Assembly: GCA_002394965.1 (NCBI GenBank)
Contig: DGVL01000034.1
Span: 1 to 14,850, forward strand
Source: Lachnospira sp. UBA4285
GTDB lineage: Bacteria; Bacillota; Clostridia; Lachnospirales; Lachnospiraceae
Direction of reading: 5' to 3'
DNA: 14,850 nucleotides
A program made the position numbers and the translations under genes. The notes below the pieces were generated by a model, which was not told where the DNA came from, did not search any database, and was given only the letters and a program-made list of their open reading frames with translations. Positions 7,644 to 13,766 of this stretch are shown piece by piece; positions within the stretch are counted from its first letter, which is position 1; every line of letters starts with the position of its first letter.

Positions 7644-10055
7644 ATCAAACGGCCTCTTTTTGCCGCTGCCGCAGGCTGGCTTGTCTGCCTGCTCTGCGCC
7701 AGGGCGGGGTACTCCTCGTGGACTCTTGCGGCCGGACTCGTCTGTGCCGGCCTGTATCTCTTTTCAGCTGCTGCCAGTCACTTCGGATGGCAGCGCATCT
7801 CACAGGCTTTCATCATACGGACATTCTCGCAAACGCCCGGAATTCTCTTCGCCGCGGCAATCACCGCGGCCGGCAGTCTGTGGCTGCCGCACAGGATGCA
7901 GGTACTTCGCCCGCAGGCGCTCATTCAGGCCTCTGATGCAGGGCTGACCGTTGAGATATCGGGTACTGTAAGAACCATCACAAAGACCAGATACGGGTAT
8001 CAGGCTGTTGTCTGTGAGTGCGCTCTTACATCGGATACAGCCAGGCCTGCTGGCTTTTCTGTCCGTGTCTCCGGGCTGACCGAGGTATTGCAGCCGGGGA
8101 CGTTTCTTGTCGCCAGAGGAAAGGCATGCGGATTTGAACCGGCCAGGAACGACGGAAATTTTGACGAGGCGGCATGGATGGCATCGGAGGATATTGTGTG
8201 TCAGCTGAAAAAGCCGGAGATTCTCCTCGCCCGTCCTCCGGAGAGCCTGCTCTATACGATATCCTGGAGGATGCGGCGCAAACTCGAAGAGATTTTCCCG
8301 ATGGTGTGTCCGGATGAAGAATCGTCCGGCGTATTCCTCTCACTGCTGACCGGCGACCGCTCACAGCTTGACCCGGATCTCAAGTCCCTCTGGCAGAAAT
8401 CGGGTATCGCGCATCTGCTGGCCATCAGTTCCTTGCACATCACATTTGCCGGTACGGCGGCCTACAGGATAGCTGAACTTGTCTGTGCCCCGCGGGCTGT
8501 ACGGTGCGCGGCGGGCGCAGCCGCTGCCGCGTACTTCTGCTTCTTCACCGGAAGCGGGGTTTCTGCCCTGAGAGCGCTTATCATGTATCTTCTCATGATG
8601 CTGGCGGATCTGACAGGACGCACATATGACCGGATCAGCGCTCTTTCCCTCTCTTTTATTCTCATAACGGCAAGCCGGTGCGGGGCATTGTCTTCAGCCA
8701 GTCTGATCCTTTCCTATTCAGCGGTTGCCGGTCTTGCGTTTCTCTATCCCTGCCTGCACAGCCGCGCGGCGCGGTGTAAGAATTTTTTTCTCAGGCAGAC
8801 GCTGGATGCCATGTCGGCGGGACTTTCCGTGTCGCTTTTCATGGCGCCGCCTCAGGCATTGATTTTCTACGAGATTCCGGTCGGGTCATTCTTCATCAAT
8901 CTGATCATTCTTCCCCTGTCGTTCCTGCTTCTGACAAGTGCGTTCCTGACGGGTGTCGCCGGCGCCCTGAGTTATTCAGCGGGACGCTTTTTTGCCGCGT
9001 CCGGCATTACACTTCTGGATTTCTTCAGCAGACTGGGCCGGATTTCCCTGTCCGTACCCGGCTCTGTAATCATCACGGGGCACCCGGGACATTTCACAGT
9101 GATCGCGTATTATGTGTGCCTGATAGCAGGTATATGGCTCCTGAGTCAGACGACCAGCCGGAAAAGCAAAGCTAAGAGCAGACGTGCACGAGAAAAACGG
9201 TGCTTAGTTGCTGTGCTTCTGCTTGCATATCTTCTGATGACGGGACGGTTTTCCCTCCCTGGCGCAACTTCTCCATCGGTCTTGTACATGCTGGATGTCG
9301 GGCAGGGGGACTGTCTGGTTCTTAGGACACCGGACGCAAGAGTCTGGGTCATAGACTGTGGTTCAACATCTGCGTCGGACGCCGGAAGCGGGCGCCTGGC
9401 GCCGTTTCTGAAATACCACGGTATCAGCCGGATTGACGGTATTTTTATATCGCACGGGGATGCGGATCACATAAACGGAGTGCAGCAGATACTGGAGACG
9501 TCTGATTTTGATATCGGCTTTCTTTTTCTTTCGGCCATCGGCAATCGGAGCGAAGCGGAAAATCTGGTTTGGCAGACGGCAGACGAAAGAGGAACAGCTT
9601 GCCGTTCTCTGGCAGAAGGAGACTCTGTGTCCGGGAAGGGGTATTCATTTACCGTTCTGTCGCCGGTCGCAGGGGAGGCGGAGGCGGACCGGAACGAAGA
9701 AAGCCTTGTGATCCAGTATGAGGAGTCAGGATTCTCCGTGCTTTTTACCGGTGACGCGGGAGAAGAGACCGAGAGAAGAATTTTAGCGGAAGGAAGCGCT
9801 GGCGCCGTGACCGTGCTGAAAGCCGGCCATCACGGATCGAAAAATGCCAGTTCCCTTGAATTTATCCGCGCGATTTCTCCAGAGATTGCGCTGATCTCCT
9901 GCGGACGCAACAACCGTTATGGTCATCCGGCGCCAGAGACGCTTGAGCGAATGCAAGAGAACGGGATTCTATATTATATCACGGCCGAAAGCGGGCAGCT
10001 TACCGTTCGCCACGAGAAAAGTCTTGTGGTAAACTTAAAAGTAAAGGAGTCCTGA
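7644..10055 (+). CDS. comEC: ComEC/Rec2-family DNA-uptake channel with metallo-beta-lactamase-like domain
   Basis: ComEC forms the inner-membrane channel for single-stranded DNA during transformation. From position 7644 the protein has 803 residues, normal for the family: two N-terminal membrane segments (residues 1-80), a DUF4131/OB-like outside domain (about 95-195), a Competence membrane domain with HLLAISSLHI (257-266, usually HLLAISGLHI) and many helices to about 530, then a metallo-beta-lactamase-like domain with LDVGQGDCLVL, SHGDADH (His604, Asp608, His609), FTGDAGEETE and AGHHGSKN (His729). The metal motifs look intact. The frame has no ATG, GTG or TTG between the TGA at 7635 and ATG 7896, which would cost both first membrane helices. 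GAGGTGA (7631-7637), a good anti-Shine-Dalgarno match, sits ideally before ATC 7644, and ATC-AAA-CGG reads like a usual MKRP start with G changed to C. I therefore place the start there, with reservations. Confidence 0.87.
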   Translation: MKRPLFAAAAGWLVCLLCARAGYSSWTLAAGLVCAGLYLFSAAASHFGWQRISQAFIIRTFSQTPGILFAAAITAAGSLWLPHRMQVLRPQALIQASDAGLTVEISGTVRTITKTRYGYQAVVCECALTSDTARPAGFSVRVSGLTEVLQPGTFLVARGKACGFEPARNDGNFDEAAWMASEDIVCQLKKPEILLARPPESLLYTISWRMRRKLEEIFPMVCPDEESSGVFLSLLTGDRSQLDPDLKSLWQKSGIAHLLAISSLHITFAGTAAYRIAELVCAPRAVRCAAGAAAAAYFCFFTGSGVSALRALIMYLLMMLADLTGRTYDRISALSLSFILITASRCGALSSASLILSYSAVAGLAFLYPCLHSRAARCKNFFLRQTLDAMSAGLSVSLFMAPPQALIFYEIPVGSFFINLIILPLSFLLLTSAFLTGVAGALSYSAGRFFAASGITLLDFFSRLGRISLSVPGSVIITGHPGHFTVIAYYVCLIAGIWLLSQTTSRKSKAKSRRAREKRCLVAVLLLAYLLMTGRFSLPGATSPSVLYMLDVGQGDCLVLRTPDARVWVIDCGSTSASDAGSGRLAPFLKYHGISRIDGIFISHGDADHINGVQQILETSDFDIGFLFLSAIGNRSEAENLVWQTADERGTACRSLAEGDSVSGKGYSFTVLSPVAGEAEADRNEESLVIQYEESGFSVLFTGDAGEETERRILAEGSAGAVTVLKAGHHGSKNASSLEFIRAISPEIALISCGRNNRYGHPAPETLERMQENGILYYITAESGQLTVRHEKSLVVNLKVKES

Positions 10056-10057
10056 TC

Positions 10058-11065
10058 ATGGCTTACAGAAAAGACGATTTTAACGCGCTCAACGAGATCA
10101 ACAGCGATATTAAAGAAAAAAGCTTCCGGCATGTCTATCTGCTCTGCGGAGATGAGGACTATCTGCGGCAGCAGTTCACCTCGCGCCTGAAGGAGGCAAT
10201 CGCGGGAGCTGATGAGATGAATTGCTCGGTATTCCAGGGAAATTCCGCAGACATTGACGACATCATCGCCACAGCCGGCACGCTGCCTTTCTTCTCAGAG
10301 AGACGGCTGATCATACTCGATGAGTGCGGATTTTTCAAAAAATCTTCGCCACGGATTCAGGAGCTGGTGGAGAAGACTCCCGACTATCTGTATCTTATCT
10401 TCACGGAAAAGTCAGTCGAGGCCACCTCAAAGCTCTACAAGGCGATCGATAAAGCAGGCCTTGTGGCAAGGATGACTACTCCTTCGGAAAGCTCTCTGCG
10501 CCAGTGGACCCAGATGCAGTTCAAGGCGGCAGGAAAGTCCATCGAACCGAGTGCCGTCTCGCAGCTCATAGAGATGACCGGGAGCACAATGGGACTGTTA
10601 AAAGGGGAGATCGACAAGCTGATCTCTTACTGCGCCGACGCTCCGGTTGTCCGCTGCGAAGATGTTCTGGCTGTGAGCGCAGTAGTCGCTGACAGTTCGA
10701 TATTTACTCTGATTGACTACATCGGAAAGAAAAATCAGAAGCGCGCCCTGACCTGTTACAGGGAGATGCTCATGCAGAATGTGAGCGCTTCTTATATCCT
10801 GACAAGGATGGAAGTCCAGTTCACGGGGATCCTCGGGGTGATGGAAGGCAGGACAGCAGGAGATACACCGGAAAAGCTCGCAAGGAAGCTCAAGGCCGCT
10901 CCGTTCCAGATCCGAAAGTACACGGAGCAGTCCGCTAATTTCAGCAGGCAGAAGGTGGAAGAGATCCTCACGTCCTGCGCGCTCATGGATGAAAAGATCA
11001 AGACCGGACGCATTAAGGACAACATAGCTGTGGAGATGCTTATCATTGAGGCGGTCCGGCTGTAA
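10058..11065 (+). CDS. holA: DNA polymerase III delta subunit
   Basis: Clamp-loader subunit that opens the sliding-clamp ring during chromosome replication; cytoplasmic, part of the delta/delta-prime/tau complex. The protein has 335 residues, typical length, and shows the HolA pattern throughout: FRHVYLLCGDEDYLRQQF near the N-terminus (the family's G-(D/E)-(D/E)-x-(F/Y/L)-L element), TLPFFSERRLIILDECGFF, a middle region with SSLRQWTQMQFKAAGKSIEPSA, the MTGSTMGLLKGEIDKLISYC helix pair, and a C-terminal collar-like helical domain (from about 215). The start ATG 10058 lies two bases after the comEC stop, with AAAGGAG eight bases upstream. comEC followed by holA and rpsT is a common Firmicutes order, which supports both calls. 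Confidence 0.95.
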   Translation: MAYRKDDFNALNEINSDIKEKSFRHVYLLCGDEDYLRQQFTSRLKEAIAGADEMNCSVFQGNSADIDDIIATAGTLPFFSERRLIILDECGFFKKSSPRIQELVEKTPDYLYLIFTEKSVEATSKLYKAIDKAGLVARMTTPSESSLRQWTQMQFKAAGKSIEPSAVSQLIEMTGSTMGLLKGEIDKLISYCADAPVVRCEDVLAVSAVVADSSIFTLIDYIGKKNQKRALTCYREMLMQNVSASYILTRMEVQFTGILGVMEGRTAGDTPEKLARKLKAAPFQIRKYTEQSANFSRQKVEEILTSCALMDEKIKTGRIKDNIAVEMLIIEAVRL

Positions 11066-11082
11066 ACAGGAAAGACATTAAA

Positions 11083-11116
11083 AAAGGCTTTCCGCAGGGT
11101 GATACGGAAAGCCTTT
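11083..11116. terminator. Intrinsic terminator between convergent holA and rpsT
   Basis: A perfect 12-bp stem, AAAGGCTTTCCG (11083-11094) with CGGAAAGCCTTT (11105-11116), and a 10-nt loop. Read from rpsT (minus strand) the stem is followed by six U residues, so it is a strong terminator in that direction. In the holA direction only the stem's own UUU follows, so stopping is probably weaker but still plausible. Confidence 0.9.
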
Positions 11117-11143
11117 GATGAAATTCGTCGACTGTTCAGCAAC

Positions 11144-11407
11144 TCAGGCGAGCTTGTTGACCATCTTTGTAAGACGGGACACCTTGTTCGCCGCGGTATT
11201 CTTGTGAAGAATGCCCTTGGAAGCAGCTTTCTCGATTACAGCTGTGGCACTCTTCAGTGCTGCGGATGCAGCTTCCTTGTCGGAAGCAGCGCAAGCGGCC
11301 TCGACCTTCTTTACAGAAGTCTTTACGTTCGTTTTGATTGCCTTATTGCGCTCTGCTCTTTTGGCACTCGTGATGACTCTCTTCTTTGCAGACTTGATGT
11401 TTGCCAA
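11144..11407 (-). CDS. rpsT: 30S ribosomal protein S20
   Basis: Primary 16S rRNA-binding protein of the small subunit, 87 residues. The sequence is Lys/Ala-rich and helical as expected: ANIKSAKKRV, an RAERNKAIKT motif, and a C-terminal KGILHKNTAANKVSRLTKMVNKL. The start is TTG at 11407, preceded by GGAGGTG (11414-11420) with six bases between. A TTG at 11422 is also in frame, but it overlaps the Shine-Dalgarno sequence and would add five residues foreign to S20. The gene is monocistronic, with its own promoter about 110 bp upstream and a strong terminator. A TTG start is known for S20 in other bacteria and fits low-efficiency, self-limited translation. Confidence 0.97.
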   Translation of the reverse strand: MANIKSAKKRVITSAKRAERNKAIKTNVKTSVKKVEAACAASDKEAASAALKSATAVIEKAASKGILHKNTAANKVSRLTKMVNKLA

Positions 11408-11496
11408 GATGAACACCTCCAAATAAAATTTATGATTTTGAGTTACGCCGATGGAGGCGCAGACACGGACGTCTCACATACGAACATACGAAAAGT

Positions 11497-11525
11497 ATTT
11501 TATTATACGGATTTTGGAAAGTCAA
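11497..11525 (-). promoter_or_regulatory. Predicted rpsT promoter
   Basis: On the minus strand TTGACT (11520-11525) and TAAAAT (11497-11502) are separated by 17 bp, five of six matches in each box. The predicted start is near 11490, giving a leader of about 83 nt. That leader has two short possible stems and a repeated CGTATGT, but no structure I can assign to a known ribosomal-protein leader family. Confidence 0.7.
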
Positions 11526-11527
11526 CA

Positions 11528-11551
11528 TTAATTTGCGGCTTAATTTGCGGC
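11528..11551. repeat. Perfect 12-bp tandem duplication
   Basis: TTAATTTGCGGC occurs twice in a row (11528-11539 and 11540-11551). It starts just beyond the rpsT -35 box and ends about 20 bp before the -35 box of the next gene, so it lies between two divergent promoters. It could be a binding-site pair or a recent slippage duplication. Confidence 0.8.
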
Positions 11552-11570
11552 TTTACACCGCTTAATGCTA

Positions 11571-11600
11571 TTGACGGGACTATTCGGCAGCTGATAAAAT
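11571..11600 (+). promoter_or_regulatory. Predicted promoter for the DUF5688 gene
   Basis: TTGACG (11571-11576, five of six) and TAAAAT (11595-11600, five of six) are separated by 18 bp. The predicted start near 11607 is about 190 nt before the ATG at 11800. Confidence 0.6.
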
Positions 11601-11606
11601 ACTCTT

Positions 11607-11799
11607 ATCTTTTTCAAAGGCGGACAGTAGGACGCCTTGCAGCGCCAGGAGCGGACAGCTCTTTCAGGGCTTTTTATTCATCCATTTTTCTTTTTCTTCT
11701 ATCAGTTTTGTCAGCACGGGATTTCTCCCGTTCCCCGGAACAGATGCATAAAGAGCTCTTTCGCGCGGTTATTTTTCTTTCAAAAGGGGGAAAGCAGTT
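11607..11799 (+). promoter_or_regulatory. Long structured 5' leader of the DUF5688 gene
   Basis: About 190 nt without a convincing gene. Visible elements in order: stem AAGGCG/CGCCTT (11617-11638); a 6-bp stem (11647-11652 with 11658-11663) that overlaps an alternative AGCTC/GGGCT stem (11657-11671) followed by a run of T to 11675; the hairpin ACGGGA-TTTC-TCCCGT (11716-11731); and the palindrome AAAGAGCTCTTT (11750-11761). The two overlapping stems would be mutually exclusive, as in an attenuator, but they are short. AAGGGGG (11784-11790) serves as ribosome binding site. I recognise no riboswitch class. With the rpsT side, this accounts for the gene-free stretch 11408-11799. Confidence 0.4.
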
Positions 11800-12813
11800 A
11801 TGAAACAGCAGAAAACGGAAGAGAAGCAGTACTTTGATTTTCTCTGGTCTCTCGTGCGGCAGGTTGAAAGCCTTGCGCCTGAGGGAACAGCCGTCAGCAC
11901 CAGGAAGATCCGGAGGATCAATGGCTGCGTCATCGACGGGATTCAGATTCGCAGGCATGACAGTACGCTCAGTCCGGCAGTCTATGTAAAACCGTACTTT
12001 ACCAGGTACCAGCGTGGTGCTGACATCCGGGAACTGGCAGAACATATCTGCCGAGTCTGTCTTGATGCAGACAAGACCCCGGAACTGAATCTTGAATTCT
12101 TCCGGAATTATTCAAATCTAAAAGGCACAATTGTATACAAGGTCATCAATTACACAGCGAACCAGCATCTTCTCGCAGGTCTCCCGCACATACGGATACT
12201 GGATCTGGCTATTGTGTACTACTGCCTGATTGACCGGGATGAATATTTCACATCGTTTGTGATCCGCAATCAGGATCTGAAGACATGGGGGATTCCATCG
12301 CAGCAGCTTTTCCGTGAAGCGGCCGTGAATACGCCAGAACTCCTGCCGCCCAGGGTGTGTCCGCTGAATGAGATCCTGCGAGATATGATGGAAGAACATA
12401 TCCGGGAACTGGAGCTGGGAGAGGTTGGAGAAGAGGTGGAGCAGGACAGGCAGTTCTTCCAGGAGGAGGCCAGAATCCTGTCGCAGGGCGATGATGAGAT
12501 GCCGGAGATATTCGTTCTCACCAACGAGGCAAAGATCCAGGGAGCCGCATGCATGTTTTATGAGAATGTGCTCATGGAATTTGCCGGGAAGATCGGAAGT
12601 GATCTGATCGTCATTCCCTCATCCGTTCACGAGGTCCTGCTTCTTCCGGACCGTGTCTTCCGTGGAAAGGCGGAGAGCCGGCTTCGGCATGATCTTATAA
12701 GAGACTTTGACCAGATGGTCTGTGATGTAAACCGCACTGAGGTCGCGCCGGATGAAGTACTGTCCGATCACGTGTACTTCTACTCCCGGGATGCGCACAG
12801 GCTGAGCCTGTAA
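11800..12813 (+). CDS. DUF5688-family protein of unknown function
   Basis: A soluble-looking protein of 337 residues with no signal peptide or membrane segment. I recognise it as DUF5688-like from its overall pattern: an N-terminal part with IRRINGCVIDGIQI and PAVYVKPYF, a middle with ELAEHICRVC, LEFFRNYSNLKGTIVYKVINY and LPHIRILDLAIVYYCLI, and a C-terminal module with FVLTNEAKIQGAACMFYENVLMEFAGKIG followed by DLIVIPSSVHEVLLLPD. In my recollection the family is common in Lachnospiraceae, often in several copies; no function is known to me. An acidic stretch (about 205-235) separates the middle and the C-terminal module. ATG 11800 has a GGGGG-type site nine bases upstream. It has its own promoter and terminator and stands alone, so the neighbours give no hint of function. 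Confidence 0.8.
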   Translation: MKQQKTEEKQYFDFLWSLVRQVESLAPEGTAVSTRKIRRINGCVIDGIQIRRHDSTLSPAVYVKPYFTRYQRGADIRELAEHICRVCLDADKTPELNLEFFRNYSNLKGTIVYKVINYTANQHLLAGLPHIRILDLAIVYYCLIDRDEYFTSFVIRNQDLKTWGIPSQQLFREAAVNTPELLPPRVCPLNEILRDMMEEHIRELELGEVGEEVEQDRQFFQEEARILSQGDDEMPEIFVLTNEAKIQGAACMFYENVLMEFAGKIGSDLIVIPSSVHEVLLLPDRVFRGKAESRLRHDLIRDFDQMVCDVNRTEVAPDEVLSDHVYFYSRDAHRLSL

Positions 12814-12815
12814 GA

Positions 12816-12850
12816 AAAGCCGCCTTTCAGGAAACCCTGAAGGCGGCTTT
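12816..12850. terminator. Bidirectional terminator between the DUF5688 gene and tRNA-Arg
   Basis: AAAGCCGCCTTTCAGG (12816-12831) pairs with CCTGAAGGCGGCTTT (12836-12850) across a 4-nt AAAC loop, with one bulged T: about 15 base pairs, GC-rich core. Plus-strand transcripts end in UUUCU, minus-strand transcripts in UUUUCUU, so it serves both the DUF5688 gene and the tRNA. Confidence 0.92.
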
Positions 12851-12853
12851 CTA

Positions 12854-12926
12854 TGTGCGTGGAGGGGATCGAACCCTCGGCCTTTCGCTCCGGAGGCGAA
12901 CGCTCTATCCGCTGAGCTACACGCAC
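12854..12926 (-). tRNA. tRNA-Arg (anticodon CCG)
   Basis: A 73-nt cloverleaf on the minus strand. The acceptor GTGCGTG pairs perfectly with CACGCAC, followed by discriminator A. The D arm is GCTC/GAGC, the anticodon stem TTCGC/GCGAA with loop CTCCGGA, the variable loop AGGCC, and the T arm GAGGG-TTCGATC-CCCTC. Anticodon CCG reads the Arg codon CGG. The 3' CCA is not encoded, so it must be added by a nucleotidyltransferase. Confidence 0.97.
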
Positions 12927-12937
12927 GAACATAAAGT

Positions 12938-12966
12938 ACTATACAACAAAAGAACGCCGGTGGCAA
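12938..12966 (-). promoter_or_regulatory. Predicted tRNA-Arg promoter
   Basis: TTGCCA (12961-12966) and TATAGT (12938-12943) on the minus strand, 17 bp apart, five of six matches in each box. The -10 box lies 12 bp from the mature tRNA 5' end, so the 5' leader is only a few bases long. Confidence 0.75.
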
Positions 12967-12974
12967 GGATTGTT

Positions 12975-12983
12975 TGCTATAAT
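12975..12983 (+). promoter_or_regulatory. Predicted extended -10 promoter for rluF-ligA
   Basis: TGC followed by a consensus TATAAT (12978-12983), an extended -10 element with no good -35 box. It lies 9 bp from the -35 box of the divergent tRNA promoter, so the two probably compete for polymerase. Predicted start near 12990, leader about 60 nt. Confidence 0.6.
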
Positions 12984-13049
12984 GTTGTAGCGGCGGCAGG
13001 GAGGCAGGCAGCGCTGCAAAAAACTCACGGCACAGAGAGGAATCCGGCA

Positions 13050-13766
13050 TTGTCAATCCGAATCAACAGATATCTCAGCATGAACGGTGTGTGTTCCAGG
13101 CGAAATGCCGACAGGCTGATCGCCGAGGGACGGGTGAAAATCTCCGGCAGAACGGCTCTGACCGGGGATCAGGTAGAGGAAAGCATGACTGTCACAGTCG
13201 ACGGCAGGCCTGTTGCCAGGCAGCAGCAGGACGTTCTGATCGCCTTTAACAAGCCGAGGGGTATCGTGTGCACTGCTTCCGACAGGCAGGGTGACAACGA
13301 CATCATCCGCTACATCCATTACGGCCGCAGGATTTTCACCATCGGGAGACTTGACAAGGATTCCGAGGGCCTGATTCTGCTGACCAACAACGGCGATATT
13401 ATGAACCGGATGACCAATGCCAGCTTCCGACACGAAAAAGAGTACATTGTTGATATCGACCGCCCGGTGAGCCCGGATTTCTTAAGGAAGATGGCGAGCG
13501 GTGTAAGGCTTGATGAGCTTGACCGCACGACGGCGCCGTGCATATGCGAGAAGACAGGAGAGAAGCAGTTCAGAATCATTCTGATTCAGGGCCTGAACCG
13601 GCAGATCCGCCGGATGTGCAAGGTGTGCGGCGCCCGTGTCACGAGACTGAAACGGGTTCGGGTGATGAACATCCGGCTGGCGGACCTCCCAGTCGGGAAG
13701 TGGCGCGATGTGAGCGCAGAAGAACGACAGGAACTTATCAGAGAACTGGGGATGTATCATGAATAA
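13050..13766 (+). CDS. rluF: 23S rRNA pseudouridine synthase, RluF/RluB-like
   Basis: Converts a specific uridine in 23S rRNA to pseudouridine; E. coli RluF acts on U2604. From TTG 13050 the protein has 238 residues. An S4 RNA-binding domain (about 2-50: IRINRYLSMNGVCSRRNADRLI) is followed by the RsuA-type catalytic domain: IAFNKPRGIVCT (65-74), the motif GRLDKDSEGLILLT (99-112) with catalytic Asp102, and the C-terminal GLNRQIRRMCKVCG region. The DNDIIRYIHYGRRIFTIGRLD wording resembles RluF more than RluB or RsuA, but the target site is inferred. TTG 13050 has GAGAGG nine bases upstream; ATG 13080 would cut into the S4 domain. An open frame runs upstream into the tRNA but is not coding. The gene overlaps ligA by 8 nt and is probably co-transcribed with it. 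Confidence 0.9.
   Translation: MSIRINRYLSMNGVCSRRNADRLIAEGRVKISGRTALTGDQVEESMTVTVDGRPVARQQQDVLIAFNKPRGIVCTASDRQGDNDIIRYIHYGRRIFTIGRLDKDSEGLILLTNNGDIMNRMTNASFRHEKEYIVDIDRPVSPDFLRKMASGVRLDELDRTTAPCICEKTGEKQFRIILIQGLNRQIRRMCKVCGARVTRLKRVRVMNIRLADLPVGKWRDVSAEERQELIRELGMYHE

Noticed and set aside
7657..7661. Programmed -1 frameshift at the T5 run joining GTG 7639 to the comEC frame
   Set aside because: The bases before the run do not fit a good X-XXY-YYZ slippery site and no strong downstream structure was noticed; kept only as an alternative to the ATC start.
7639..7947. GTG-started frame overlapping the comEC N-terminus as a separate small protein
   Set aside because: It is proline/arginine/serine-rich with no family pattern, while the overlapping frame gives a normal ComEC N-terminus with two membrane helices.
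11657..11675. Intrinsic terminator inside the DUF5688 leader as a firm call
   Set aside because: The stem has only five pairs including one G-U, too weak to call a terminator alone; mentioned only as part of the leader.
11099..11803. Open frame of 234 codons on the plus strand
   Set aside because: It runs opposite rpsT and through the promoter region and the DUF5688 leader; low-complexity, no recognisable domain.
12854..12926. tRNA-Arg gene as an attachment site for an integrated element
   Set aside because: No integrase gene or repeated tRNA 3' end is visible, and both flanks are ordinary chromosomal genes.
12855..13049. N-terminal extension of the pseudouridine synthase into the tRNA region
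   Set aside because: The upstream frame overlaps tRNA-Arg and both promoters; TTG 13050 gives the normal S4-domain start.
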